Position numbers and translations under genes: made by a program
Part shown: in pieces, positions 23,387-35,539 of the stretch
How the letters are laid out: each line of letters begins with the position of its first letter
Numbering within the stretch: position 1 is the stretch's first letter
Source of the DNA: Trematomus loennbergii
Lineage: Eukaryota > Chordata > Actinopteri > Perciformes > Nototheniidae
Direction of reading: 5' to 3'
Length of the DNA stretch: 64,000 nucleotides
NCBI GenBank assembly: GCA_012861695.1
Contig: JAAOOA010000263.1
Coordinates: forward strand, 192,001-256,000
The notes under the pieces: model-generated
Seen by the model: only the letters and a program-made list of their open reading frames with translations
Database searches by the model: none
What the model was told of the DNA's origin: nothing

Positions 23387-23961
23387 GAGAGGACTCTTTA
23401 AAGTAGAGACACTGAATACTGATATACACCTAAACATCAGCAGGAGAGGACTCTTTAAAGTAGAGACACTGAATACTGATATACACCTGAACATCAGCAG
23501 GAGAGGACTCTTTAAAGTAGAGACACTACATACTGATATACACCTGAACATCAGCAGGAGAGGACTCTTTAAAGTAGAGACACTACATACTGATGTACAC
23601 CTGAACATCAGCAGGAGAGGACTCTTTAAAGTAGAGACACTACATACTGATATACACCTGAACATCATCAGGAGAGGACTCTTTAAAGTAGATACACTAC
23701 ATACTGATATACACCTGAACATCAGCAGGAGAGGACTCTTTAAAGTAGAGACACTACATACTGATATACACCTGAACATCAGCAGGAGAGGACTCTTTAA
23801 AGTAGAGACACTACATACTGATGTACACCTGAACATCAGCAGGAGAGGACTCTTTAAAGTAGAGACACTACATACTGATATACACCTGAACATCATCAGG
23901 AGAGGACTCTTTAAAGTAGAGACACTACATACTGATATACACCTGAACATCAGCAGGAGAG
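23387..23961. repeat. 57-bp satellite array 2 (10 units)
   Basis: Ten units of the same 57-bp satellite. Unit variants recur in order: GATGTACAC in units 4 and 8, CATCATCAGG in units 5 and 9, a period of four units. The first two units carry CACTGAATAC. The right end is cut by the LTR element within CAGCAGGAGAG. Confidence 0.95.
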
Positions 23962-24368
23962 TGTGGAGGAAACTTCTGTGTAGTAATGCATGGAGTCACC
24001 GACTCAGGAAGGAGACACGGTGAGAGTTGGAGCTTTGATGTCAAACACTGATGGGTTTATTCAGAGTATTCGGCCGGAGGATTCACATCACAAATCAAAG
24101 AGTCAGACCACACGGTAGAGTTGCCACGTCAATTCTGAAGAGCCTCTCTCTATGCTAGACCTTTTAACTGGTTCACAGAGAGAAATCAACATCTCTGAAG
24201 GAGTAGACTAAACACTGAGCCACTCATGGCCTCAAGGATTTCACATCCTAGAGCCACAAACACCGATAAAGAAGTGCCTCAGTGTTCCCACAACAATTAC
24301 CCTTCGTGCCAGTCAAGTTGACCGGTCACAGCAAAAGGTTAGATATCTAGAAGAATTATTCCTTAACA
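23962..24368 (-). repeat. LTR (3' LTR in element orientation)
   Basis: 407 bp. Relative to the other LTR it lacks about 90 bp before GCAAAAGGTTAGATATC and two shorter pieces. Otherwise it is closely similar. Confidence 0.88.
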
Positions 24369-24385
24369 GTTCCTCTCTTTTTATC
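24369..24385 (-). other. Polypurine tract
   Basis: On the - strand AAAAAGAGAGGAAC abuts the LTR. The position and purine content fit second-strand priming. Confidence 0.6.
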
Positions 24386-27129
24386 ATTTTTGATAACCTT
24401 AAAACATTAGTCTAATAATTTCTGGTCAATACTTAAATCAATAGGCGTCTTCAGATTCGAGTGTGGTCTCACCTTACATTCAATTACATCACAAAGTAGA
24501 ATAAGATTGAAACATTCAATCACAATGATTGATACAGGCAATCATAATAGGAAAAATTATCTCTCATCAGTGTTTGGAGCATCTTTTGTCAATAAGCACA
24601 ATAATGAACACACATAAAACACAGATACATAATAGCAAAATATTTGTTTTAAACTAATATCTTTTATCATTTAAACCATTAGTTAATGTCATTTATCAAA
24701 CTATAAAATCAAAACCAGCAGCAGCTTAAAGATTTGCTTTAAGGCAATCACTAGTCAAAAGCATTTAAAACTTAGGATCATAAGAGATCCAGCTAAGGCA
24801 TAATTCACAGTGGTGATTTGATCAATCTGTAATCTGCAAAGTTGCAGTGTCCTCAATTTTAGGATTACTTTACGTTTACTTCATTACGCTTTAGTCAAGA
24901 GTAAGGCACTTAGTCTTAGTAAAATCAATACATTCATTTTAGTCAAGTACATTGTTCAAAATCTGAAAAGGAAAAGTTAGGCAAATATTCAAAGACTTTT
25001 GTAAAAACCTGGAAAGGAAAGATTAAACATTCTTAAAACTTTAATTCATACATTTGTAAATGCTACAACTGATCTGTACCAAATTAAGTCTATCATTATT
25101 CTTATTAGCCATACTTACCTGAACATCTACTTATGGTACTTGGAAAGGGTTCTTCTGTGTTTATCTAATGTTGAATATAGAATATCAATTTCTTTAAATT
25201 ATACTTCTCTAATTTGAGGATCAAATATGCTACATAATTGTTATATGAATTATTATAAATATTTGTTTTGGGCCAAAACTGAAATTAATCCAGTACTTGA
25301 AACATCATTTAGGTCTGTCTGTGCATGGACAATACATTAAGAGTTGTTGTTAAGCCTGATTGCTGGATGATTAAGGATATTAACATTATCTGTTATAATA
25401 TTAGAAATACCTTATTATTCAATACCTTATAATCTGAAATATTTATTTATTAATTTTGTTTAGTGTGAAAGTGTAATCTGATCTGACTAAATATATTTAT
25501 CACCACTATTTAACACATGTCTGGTCATTGGAAATATAAAAAACAATCATTAATTGTACATCTTTAAACATCTGGTCATTCAATTCAAAGTTCATCTTTG
25601 TACGAGAGCTGGAAGAACATGTCCGTCAGTCTTCCTCTCCTCCTCCCTTTATGACACCGAGTGTCTGGTGTGTAAAGGCATCCTGATACTGTAGATTAGC
25701 ACTGAGGTGCTGATTGGCTCAAACTCTTCTTCATCAGAGCGCCATATTTCAACCCCCCAATTGCTCTGCTTTTGTGTGGCTCATTCAGTGAGCACTGTAG
25801 CTGACCCCCAGTGAGACGGAGGCTCATCTGCCGGTATTCCTTCTGCTATCTGCTTGAGTACAACTGCGTATTCCTGATGCATCCAGGTGTCCCCCCCGTG
25901 ATGGGAGAGGTTAGGAAGACATCAAACTCCTCCAAGAAACATGGAACCTTGTATTATAGAAGCCTCTGAAGCCCTCGCTCGTCCTGCAGGGTTGTCTGCT
26001 AGAGCCCACCGAGCAGAAAGATGAAGAGAAGAACCCCCTCTTATCAGAAAGGTGAAGAGAAGCATCCCATCTCGAACGACCTCGTGCTTCCTTGCACGTG
26101 GCTGGGGGTGCTCTCTGCACCCGGAGAGTGTGACCCTCTCTCTCTGACCCTTGGCCTTGAGAGCTGTCCTAGTTATTGGGTTAACACCTGATAGGGATGT
26201 TTTTCTGAGTGAAGACAACTCAAAGTAATGGATTAGCACATTATCATTTAATTACAAAAATAGGCCCCTCAGAATTATTTGGGAGCCTTCCTGACACATG
26301 CACATTATCATTTTGAAGGTTTGTGTTAGTCATTGAACATGCAAGAATCATATACTCATCAGTCCATAGCAGAGACATGTTATTGTAAGTTAAAGGTGAG
26401 CTTGTCCCTGTGGATATAACCCCTTCTCAATGATTCTAAATGTATATTAATTCACCATTTACCTTTTGATAAAATATTAGTTTATCAGAAATATTTAGTC
26501 TCTTCCATAAAACATAGGTTTGAGAAATAAATTACCCAATATAAAATCAATTACTCAATATAATTGACTCTTCCCTCCCTTTTCTTACATATGGTACATA
26601 TGAAATAATAACTTAGGAGTCTATTTAAGCATGGTATAGTTTATAATCTATTAATCGAGAAGACTCAGTATCACCTGTGTGCAGCTTACAAAAACCATTG
26701 TGATAAACATATATTATGCAGGAAATTGATACATTTGTTGAAAAACAAAGCATATCTGATTTGGGAGGAAAAGTTTCATCCCTTTAACATCTGAGTTATT
26801 ACTGAAGGCATAGCATGAATGATATTGGGTGTCTGAGGGTGTCATTACTGAGAAATGTCAAACAAAATCAAAACCTTACATTTGAAAACAGGTTTGCATT
26901 CCTCCACTTAAGGTGACGTTATCATTGGAAACAATAAAAGCTAATTGTTTTGATGTAGAATCTATACATTGAATCGTTAGAGCAGAACAGAATGGTTGTA
27001 TTGTAGCCTGAGTTTTGTGCAGCCTTTAGTTTTACCAGGTGGAAACATTGTCTATATAATGTGAATACATGTAGAACTAGACATTAAGAGACCCCTGACA
27101 TTAGGCCTATTTGAAACAATAGTAGGGGC

Positions 27130-27575
27130 TTTTACCAGCTCGCCAACTTACAGGCATCCTCTGCATAGCAGTATGAATAGCCTTAAAAACAACCCACTCT
27201 GCGGTAACGAGAGTCATGTATCTGAACCAAATGCCCTAAGTGAAGCCGTTAGTCTCATCTGACTGACCCAAGGGTTGGTGCTGGTGTGACAGGGAGGCTT
27301 CCAAGTGTTCATAGCAGATGTCATGCTTTCAGTTCATGGCTCAGTGGGGGGAGCAGACCCATGTGAGACAGTATCAACGGCTGTAATGTTCAGTTTGAGG
27401 AGTGTCATTCTCTCTGGGAGCAGGAAATGGTGTCCATTCAGACCAGACCATTAATGTCATGTAGAGCAGCCATAGCATCTCTGTGACTGCACTCAGCCGG
27501 ACTGCAGCAGGGCAGAACTGGGTGACTTTTAGTGAAGCCGTCCAAGGCCATAGACAAAATGGAACCACGTACTAA
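27130..27575 (-). pseudogene. Integrase-like relic in LTR element
   Basis: On the - strand short stretches in changing frames look like retroelement integrase: DGFTKSHP near 27540, an NGHHF-like box near 27430, and WKPPCHTSTNP near 27290, where retroviral and Gypsy integrases have W-K-x-H-x-x-Y-x-P. The order agrees with the element's - orientation. Stops and frame changes are frequent. The match is by eye and weak. Confidence 0.4.
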
Positions 27576-30521
27576 CAAAAGGGACACAAGGTCATCAATG
27601 TCTCTCTTTACCTTTGGCCTAATTGTAAAACAAATTAGTGGAAGAAATGTGGAACACTAATCCATCATCATGTGACATTTAGAGTTAATTTAAATAATTA
27701 CTTATGGGTTGAAGTCAAATTAACATTAACATTAGAACTAAAGTCAGTCAAAATTGGACTTGCACGGATCAGAATCTAATCAATACACCATTTTCCCAGC
27801 TCTGTAATGAAAAGGATATCAAGATTAGGTACATTACAGGAGTGTTAAAACATCCAAACATGCACACTTATCTTATTCTAGTAGAGATTAGAGGACAGGT
27901 CTAATGTTGTGAACAAAATGATCAAGTCAAGTTATTTTATTTATTTTATCTTATGTACCACATTTAATTTAATTAATCTTAAATTACTAATAACTTTAAA
28001 GAAGGCAACAATTTACAATGTGGATAAGGTGACTACTTATCCAAAGTGTGTGTGTGTGTGGTGGGGTGTGTGAACAGCTTGTCTGCCCAAGGTTAAAACA
28101 TTTGGGACAGCAGTGAGAATGTTATGAGAAACAATTTGTTGCTTAGACTGAACTCGAAAGAAGCTGAGATTAGAACATTTTAAATAAATCAAAACACTTG
28201 CATTAATTAAATACATTTGACATTTAGCTTGAGCTGGGTTCAATACTTTCTTTATGGTATTTAAATTGGGCTCAAGTAGAACCTTTACATGGATTTGGCT
28301 TGCAACACAAAGTGATACCGATCTCTGTCTGTTATGATTTGAAAGTCTCATGATTTAAAGTGTAGGGCTGTGAAGGAGAGGCCCTTGGAAAACAACCTCT
28401 ACTTTTTTAACTGTAATTACTTATTGTAAAGAGATTGCAACATTATACTTTTTAAAGAATTGCTCAATTCATTTAACACATTTATTATGCACACTGTAAT
28501 GAAAACGTCAACAAATATATTGATCCTGGCTTAACCAGCGACCTTTACTCTTTTGTTCATAAGCTCGGTTTCAGAAAACTTGTCAGTAGTTTAACAACTA
28601 TTAGAATTTAGTAATGTCTATGGAGACCAATTGGTTGATACGAGAAATCATTTGAAGCAGTTTAATAAAGAATGTTAAACTATATTTAAAACTGTAATTA
28701 AACTTCAACTTATATTAATTATCTGAATCCAGTGGCCAGTTGGAAGATAATCAACAAAGTTTCCATTTTGCAGCAACAGCGCAAAAGGTTTCAACAATAA
28801 TTTGTATTATGTCTGAGTCAAGTTCTGTCTTATCAGCTTTGTTTCGGAATGTGTTCAATACATTACGTTTTTTTTCATTATTACCATACAATACATAGAT
28901 TTAAGAATAAATGAAACAAATAATACAATTGACCTAAAACAGCAGACAGATTTTGCCACCCTGACCTCCTCAGGCAGGTTTTTACGACCAGCAGTGATGC
29001 CTCTGAGGGTCTCAGGGTGCAGGACGGGGCATAGGGTTTATAAAAGGTCACAAACATATCTTAACATACCAGCAATACAATTTAAGAATGTATTCTTAAA
29101 GTAATATAATCTTCTTTCTTCTTACACCTACAGCGCACACCCTGAACAGTGTGCTTTGTTTACATTTCCTCTGCACACTCAGATGCAGGACATAAAACAC
29201 TCTTTTGCTATTTATTTTCATTTTGCAGCACATCTATACTACCAGAATTTTGCAAAACACTATATATTATTTATTTTCTCAAGTCATTTACTTTTGGTGA
29301 GTTAACTAAAGCTTAGTTTATTTTACCCTGGCTATGGACTGATTCATTATTAGTTGTTACAAAACATGCACAAGACGGCGGTTAGACAAAAAAACACCCT
29401 GCAATCAGACAACAAACATGAACTCATAATAAACACCAGCGTGACAGCAAAGTTCATCCAGCTCAATTTAGTCCGGATTAAAGAGGTTTCAGAGGGGGTA
29501 GGGAATTATCTCTCCCAATGGGAACCCAGTGGGGCACCTTGACTCGTACCTCCACCCTTGTATACAAGTCCTTAGATCGGTGCCTGAAGACCGTCCAAGA
29601 GCAATAACTAGCTTATCCTCTTGCGACCCCACTATCCCTGTTCTAGTGGTGCTATGCCCCCCCGATCTGGAGCACATAGACTTTTTTCTCCTCTACCCTT
29701 TCTATCCGAAACCACACAGTTAACTGTAGTCCTACTCGACCAGCCTATACACCCCATCATGTCATCCAACGATGAAACACAGTTTTGCTCTACACTTGCA
29801 TACCACTGCCCACCCATGATCAATTAGCCTATAATTTTATGTATGCACCCCGGACCGCACCAGCTCCTCCAGCAATGTAGGGAGCCTGTCGCATCAGGTA
29901 ATGCACGCACCTCGCACCTGCCAGCACGTCGTAAACGGCCACAAGCCACGAGAGTGCTTTTAAACAGTCTCGTTTTTAATAGAGACGGCGGTGGTGTGAG
30001 TTAAAGTTATAGACAAAAGCTGTGATTTTCTCCCTCTGAGTTCACTTCACCAGCTCATGCAGATACGGGGAGGTATTTACACACATTCCCCGGAGCCGCA
30101 GCTGGAGCCGTGTTTTTTTTAGAGGCGCTGGGGGTAATATCTCTGGCTGCTTTAGTTAACTGCTAGTGTTGGCCGCTGAAACCCCCGGAATCTCGGCGAT
30201 TTGTTCATTACAAATCTCTATTTTGATTTCACACAGAAGTTCCACTTTACTGCTGCCCTCATTAAGGTCTTTTTAAACATCTCCGTGTATGCCTGCACGG
30301 CACATACGTCCCGAGCAGCACACACAGAGGGAACCAGCCAAGACAGAGTCCCTGGATGATCCCCTGGGGTTACTAGCCCCAAATGTTCATTAACCAAAAC
30401 GAAACGCAGCCGCTTAGCTTCACAGATAATTTTAGGATACCGTCAATCACAGATTCTGGTAAGGCAATGTCCAAATGTAGATTTGAAATCACACTTACCA
30501 GTCTCTGAAGATCTGTTGGTA

Positions 30522-30540
30522 TCCTGCCGACAACGCCAAT
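30522..30540 (-). other. Primer-binding site candidate
   Basis: TTGGCGTTGTCGGCAGGAT on the - strand, two bases inside the LTR. A TGG start is usual for complementarity to a tRNA CCA end; the tRNA is not identified. Confidence 0.5.
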
Positions 30541-30541
30541 T

Positions 30542-31058
30542 TGTGGAGGAAACTTCTGTGTAGCAATGCATGGAGTCACCGACTCAGGAAGGAGACACGG
30601 TGAGAGTTGGAGCTTTGATGTCAAACACTGATGGGTTTATTCAGAGTATTCGGCCGGAGGATTCACATCACAAATCAAAGAGTCAGAGGTTCTGACCACG
30701 GTAGAGTTGCCACGTCAATTCTGAAGAGCCTCTCTCTATGCTAGACCTTTTAACAGGTTCACAGAGAGAAATCAACATCTCTGAAGGAGTAGACTAAACA
30801 CTGAACACTGAGCCACCTGCGTCCGACACTCATGGCCTCAAGGATTTCACATCCTAGAGCCCACAAACACCGATAAAGAAGTGCCTCAGTGTTCTCACAA
30901 CAATTACCCTTCGTGCCAGACAAGTTGACCGGTCACAACTGGTGACAACAACACATATGGCACCAAGCCTTTCCTTAAAGGAGATAACAGACGTCAGAGT
31001 AGATCATAAAACGTCACAGAGCAAAAGGTTAGATATCTAGAAGAATTATTCCTTAACA
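30542..31058 (-). repeat. LTR (5' LTR in element orientation)
   Basis: 517-bp, fuller copy of the LTR, TG...CA ends. It borders a minisatellite at 31059. Confidence 0.88.
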
Positions 31059-31455
31059 GTTTCTCTGTCCTCTGTACCTGGTGTTTACCTGTGTGTTGTA
31101 GTTTCTCTGACCTCTGTCCTCTGTACCTGGTGTTTACCTGTGTGTTGTAGTTTCTCCGACCTCTGTCATCTGTACCTGGTGTTTACCTGTGTGTTGGTAG
31201 TTTCTCTGACCTCTGTCCTCTGTACCTGGTGTTTACCTGTGTGTTGGTAGTTTCTCTGACCTCTGTCCTCTGTACCTGGTGTTACCTGTGTGTTGGTAGT
31301 TTCTCTGACCTCTGTCCTCTGTACCTGGTGTTTCCTGTGTGTTGTAGTTTCTCCGACCTCTGTCCTCTGTACCTGGTGTTTACCTGTGTGTTGTAGTTTC
31401 TCTGTCCTCTGTACCTGGTGTTTACCTGTGTGTTGTAGTTTCTCTGACCTCCTGC
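31059..31455 (+). repeat. 49-bp minisatellite in Rab5 intron
   Basis: About eight tandem copies of a unit containing GTTTCTCTGACCTCTGTCC and TACCTGGTGTTTACCTGTG, 41 to 50 bp each, ending just before the acceptor of the Rab5 exon. The first and seventh copies lack an eight-base GACCTCTG part. Confidence 0.92.
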
Positions 31456-31466
31456 TGTGTGTTTAG

Positions 31467-31589
31467 GACACCTTTGAGCGAGCGAAGGCCTGGGTGAAGG
31501 AGCTGCAGAGGCAGGCCAGTCCCAACATCGTGATCGCTCTGGCTGGGAACAAGGCGGACCTGGCAGAGAGGAGACTAGTGGAGTACGAG
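31467..31589 (+). CDS. rab5b: Rab5 GTPase exon (rab5b-like)
   Basis: 123-nt exon with acceptor GTGTGTTTAG and donor GTAACA. The 41 codons include [20 protein letters not shown] and then [16 protein letters not shown]. The NKAD box is the guanine-specificity G4 motif of Ras-like GTPases. The length and boundaries are those of exon 4 in vertebrate RAB5 genes, and VEYE at the end points to RAB5B rather than RAB5A or RAB5C (which have VDFQ). Rab5 controls early-endosome fusion. Exons for the first half (P-loop, switches I and II) are not in the window, so this is a partial or split gene. Confidence 0.88.
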
Positions 31590-32256
31590 GTAACAAGCTC
31601 CCGTCATGTTGTAAATATCCTCATAAATATAAAAAATTACCCTGATTTAAAGAGCCAAAGATCACTTTTTAAAACATATTCATAATGAAGAATATGTTGA
31701 TTACACAATGTCATAGCTGTAGAATAATGACACTGTCAGCGTTTGGATTGGTTCCCTTTAAGCTTACTTTCACTTTACAATTCTGCTACTGGGTTAGATC
31801 TCCCTTTTATAATTAAAGTCCTCTTTATGCACCAGAGACTGTATGGACCTCTAGACATATATAACGTTTCTGAACAAAATGTAAGGTCAAGTCAGTCCTG
31901 TAGGTTTTATGGCCATTTTAAACCTTTTTTACCATTTTTGGGATAATATTGTGACAATATATGCTCATTTTGTCCTTTGCCCTGTCTATGATAGCTTCTG
32001 TTTACAATTAAACAACAAGATAAAGAACAGGGCACAACCTTTTGTTTTACTATATCTAATTGGCTGCATTCAAATACAGGTGTAAAGTCCGTAAGAGTCA
32101 GCGTCTGCCTAGCTAATTAAAAAACAGAAACTGTATTTGAGACACAAGTCAGAGCTTTGTGTAGTGTCGTCATGGGTCACGCTCCAGAGAGGGTTATTTG
32201 GTTTTGTAAGTGTTTAAACTGACTTTATATCTGCATTTGTGTGTTGTATGAAAAAG

Positions 32257-32349
32257 GACGCCCAGACGTACGCTGAAGACACCGGCTTGCTCTTCATGGA
32301 GACCTCTGCTAAAACAGCCATGAACGTCAATGAGCTCTTCCTGCTATTG
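32257..32349 (+). pseudogene. rab5b: Rab5 GTPase next exon, damaged 3' end
   Basis: Starts after AAAAAG with [20 protein letters not shown], then [15 protein letters not shown] is the G5 motif. RAB5 exon 5 should be 94 nt ending in LFLAI plus one base; here CTGCTATTG lacks one base relative to CTGGCTATTG, and the next six bases are GGGAGT where a GTGAGT donor is expected. The reading frame runs on into intron sequence. The acceptor also has a poor pyrimidine tract. Either a real lesion in a duplicated fragment or two local errors. Confidence 0.8.
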
Positions 32350-32562
32350 GGGAGTTTCCTGTCATTTACACGAGACTTGTTGATAGTAAAATACTTAAAA
32401 AATGAATTTTTACTAGTTACCAAAAATCAAAGGTGCACAACCAAGCTCGTGAAAACTTAAGAAAATAGATATTGACATTATTATGACCTTACAATATCAA
32501 GAAATCAAGATAAATGAACGTTTGTTAGTTTGTGAAGTGACTCTGTTGGTTATTTTAACAAA

Positions 32563-33446
32563 GGAGAGGACTCTTTCAAGTAGAGACACTACATACTGAT
32601 ATACACCTGAACATCAGCAGGAGAGGACTCTTTAAAGTAGAGACACTAATACTGATATACACTCTGAACATCAGCAGGAGAGGACTCTTTAAAGTAGAGA
32701 CACTACATACTGATATACACCTGAACATCAGCAGGAGAGGACTCTTTAAAGTAGAGACACTACATACTGATATACACCTGAACATCAGCAGGAGAGGACT
32801 CTTTAAAAGTAGAGACACTACATACTGATATACACCTGAACATCAGCAGGAGAGGACTCTTTAAAGTAGAGACACTACGTTCTGATATACACCTGAACAT
32901 CAGCAGGAGAGGACTCTTTAAAGTAGAGACACTACATACTGATATACACCTGAACATCAGCAGGAGAGGACTCTTTAAAGTAGAGACACTACATACTAAT
33001 ATCCCTGAACATCAGCAGGAGAGGACCCTTTAAAGTAGAGACACTACGTACTGATATACACCTGAACATCAGCAGGAGAGGACTCTTTAAAGTAGAGACA
33101 CTACATACTGATATACCCTGAACATCAGCAGGAGAGGACTCTTTAAAGTAGAGACACTACGTTCTGATATACACCTGAACATCAGCAGGAGAGGACTCTT
33201 TAAGTAGAGACACTACATACTGATATACACCTGAACATCAGCAGGAGAGGACTCTTTAAAGTAGAGACACTACGTACTGATATACACCTGAACATCGCAG
33301 GAGAGGACTCTTTAAAGTAGAGACACTCCATACTGATATACACCTGAACATCAGCAGGAGAGGACTCTTTAAAGTAGAGACACTACATACTGATATACAC
33401 CTAAACATCAGCAGGAGAGGACTCTTTAAAGTAAGAGACACTACAT
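32563..33446. repeat. 57-bp satellite array 3 (about 15 units)
   Basis: Same 57-bp unit, but with indels (missing AC, AG or one A) and variants such as CACTACGTTC recurring several units apart. It is less uniform than array 1. The right flank matches that of array 1. Confidence 0.95.
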
Positions 33447-35265
33447 AGTACATACATTTTATCGGTCATTCACTTGGTCCATTAGTGACCTCAGAGGAAA
33501 ATAAATGTGGCTCCCGATAAATCGCCCTAATCAATTAAAATGAAAAGAATCTTAACTTGGAAAAGCTGACTGCATTGCAGGTGAAGACTGGGATCCCATG
33601 ATCCCACCTTACCTCAAAACGTCACCAAACTCTGTCTTTTTTATTACAGTCATTGAAAGACCCAGAGTGGCAACAAATTACAAATATAGATTGTTTTGAT
33701 ACTGGTTGATATCTTTACTACACTACAGATAGTAAGGCCCACTTCAACTTAAGTTAAAATGAGCAGCAGCTATAAACTCTCACATTATTTGAAACACATA
33801 CTTTATATGGGAATGACATTAAAATGCATTGTCTCCCTATCAAATAAATAAAAAATCTCCAGCCTTCCTTATAAAACTCTTATCTCCAGATTTTAAAGGG
33901 CTCATGTCATGCTTTTCCAGTTATTACCCGTCCCCTTGTGTGTTATGAAGGATGATTAGGACAATTCTGGAGAAATAGATCTGAAAGGTGCACGTCAAAT
34001 CAGCAGAGCTGCCATCCACCTGGACCCCCCGTGGTGCTGGAGAAAGCAAAATGTTGATCAGGAACATCATCCACCCAATCCTCTGCTTACTGCCGTCCTA
34101 CAGACGTATGAGTGCAGAACTGTAGAGCTCAACACTGCTGCCACTTCAGCCTTACATACTTTTACTTCAATTTAACATATTTAATCTGTGTGCCATATAC
34201 AACATCTCATTTTGCATATACTGTATATACTTATTACATTGCTGTTAACAGTTCATTTATTTGCAATATTGTCTAGATTTAATCTACAATTAAGATTATA
34301 TTACTTAATCTAAATAGTGTTTGTTTATATTTATCTATATTTTATCTTGCACTTTTCTGTGTCTTAGTTTCAGAATTAGATTTTTTCTGTGTCCTTTCTT
34401 TTAATAGATATTTAATGATTATAGCTTACTGCTGTTGATGTTAAATGGCACGATTGATTTCCTTTGTCTCAATGATGAAAATTCTCATAATAGAAGACAT
34501 GAAGCTGCAGAGAGAGGATGGATATATTCTTACCTCTACTTTGTGATTAGATGAAAATACAAAATTGAATTAAAATAGTAATTGTTAAACACATTGTTTA
34601 TTTCATTTACTGAGGTTTTAACCATTATTACAACATGTTTACATAAGCAGTGGAATAATAGGATATCTCTAGGTCATTAAACTGTTATATTAATTAAATT
34701 ATATTAATACAAAAAATTGGCTATAGAAAATGTTTAATTGTGTATTTCAGCAGAGCGGGGGGTCACGGTGCTGCTGGACCTGGAGGTGCTGACCTGGGGT
34801 CAGTAGGACATCATCTGGGCTGGTTCAGGGGAAGAAGGAGAATATAAACTATTATAATCACAGCTAATAAGATTAGAAAACTAATATTGTTTAGAATCAA
34901 TCTAAACAATATGCTGTTGTTCATTTAAAAAACATATCGTTTTATTAGTACAGACAATTTAAGACTTATGTTAAATATGAAATAATATGATTAAATCACA
35001 TCAGCTATATAATGTACTTGTTAACTTACTTATGTAACATTACTGAGGGCTAAAGGAACAGCTTCACCTGGCCATGGTCCTCTTTATTTTATCGCTGTCG
35101 GTGATCTCCAAAAATGGTTTAAAGTAAAAAAGTAAAGTTTCTGGATCATGTTCAGCTGAGTTAGTTGTTAGCTCATATGCTATCAGGCTGCTGGAGCAGC
35201 GCAACAGAGCAGCGCGTATCATGTGACGTAAACAGGCAGTGCTCCGCAGGCTGGACCGTCTCATT
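33447..35265. other. AT-rich spacer; one possible Rab5 last exon
   Basis: 33629-33897 is paralogous to 61131-61392. At 33899, TTAA followed by AGGGCTCATGTCATGC looks like a TTAA-element left tip; the sister site at 61391 is uninterrupted. A GC-rich island at 34751-34850 follows TTGTGTATTTCAG and has one frame with GAAGPGGADLG, reminiscent of the RAB5B hypervariable tail, but without the expected KKLPK or C-terminal CC. I treat it as unproven. The rest shows nothing. Confidence 0.4.
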
Positions 35266-35500
35266 TCGTAGGCCGCTCGGTCTGCATCCTTCGTGGACCA
35301 CGTAGGCTGCGTCCTCCGAAGGATGCAGCCCCTGAATTGAGACACGGGGGGTGTTTCTCAATGTCGAGGACGCTTCCTTGGTAGGACAAGTCTTCCGAGT
35401 CAGGTCCTTCAGAAGCTAGGCAAGAATCCTTCCTGGCATTTGGAAAACGAAGAGTGGAACAGGCGAGCAAGTGTGCAGGTGTGCGTCATATGAGAGGCCC
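35266..35500. mobile_element. Back-to-back DNA transposon ends
   Basis: TCCTCCGAAGGATGCAGCCC, CTGAATTGAGACAC, then GGGTGTTTCTCAATGTCGAG: two tips of the GTGTTTCTCAAT type in opposite orientation. The right-hand part repeats 13770-14077 in reverse. No coding. Confidence 0.6.
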
Positions 35501-35539
35501 CGCCTTACATTGAGTGCGATTTGTTTGAAGACTCATAAC

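Larger units (their letters stand above)
23962..31058 (-). mobile_element. LTR retroelement, - orientation, pol decayed
   Basis: Direct repeats of 407 bp (23962-24368) and 517 bp (30542-31058) begin TGTGGAGG and end CCTTAACA on the + strand. Orientation is set by a primer-binding-like TTGGCGTTGTCGGCAGGAT next to the right LTR and a purine tract (AAAAAGAGAGGAAC) next to the left LTR, both read on -. The 6.2-kb interior is AT-rich with no long ORF; only an integrase-like relic near 27.1-27.6 kb is suspected. No matching target duplication is visible (GAGAG against GTTTC). This is an old retrovirus-like or Gypsy-like copy, not capable of movement by itself. Confidence 0.82.

Noticed and set aside
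25922..26239. 105-codon - strand frame inside the LTR element considered as gag
   Set aside because: No gag motif, no neighbour ORFs in frame; likely chance.
29489..29827. Cluster of overlapping short frames in the LTR element leader
   Set aside because: No recognisable domain in any frame; overlapping frames on both strands suggest a base-composition effect.
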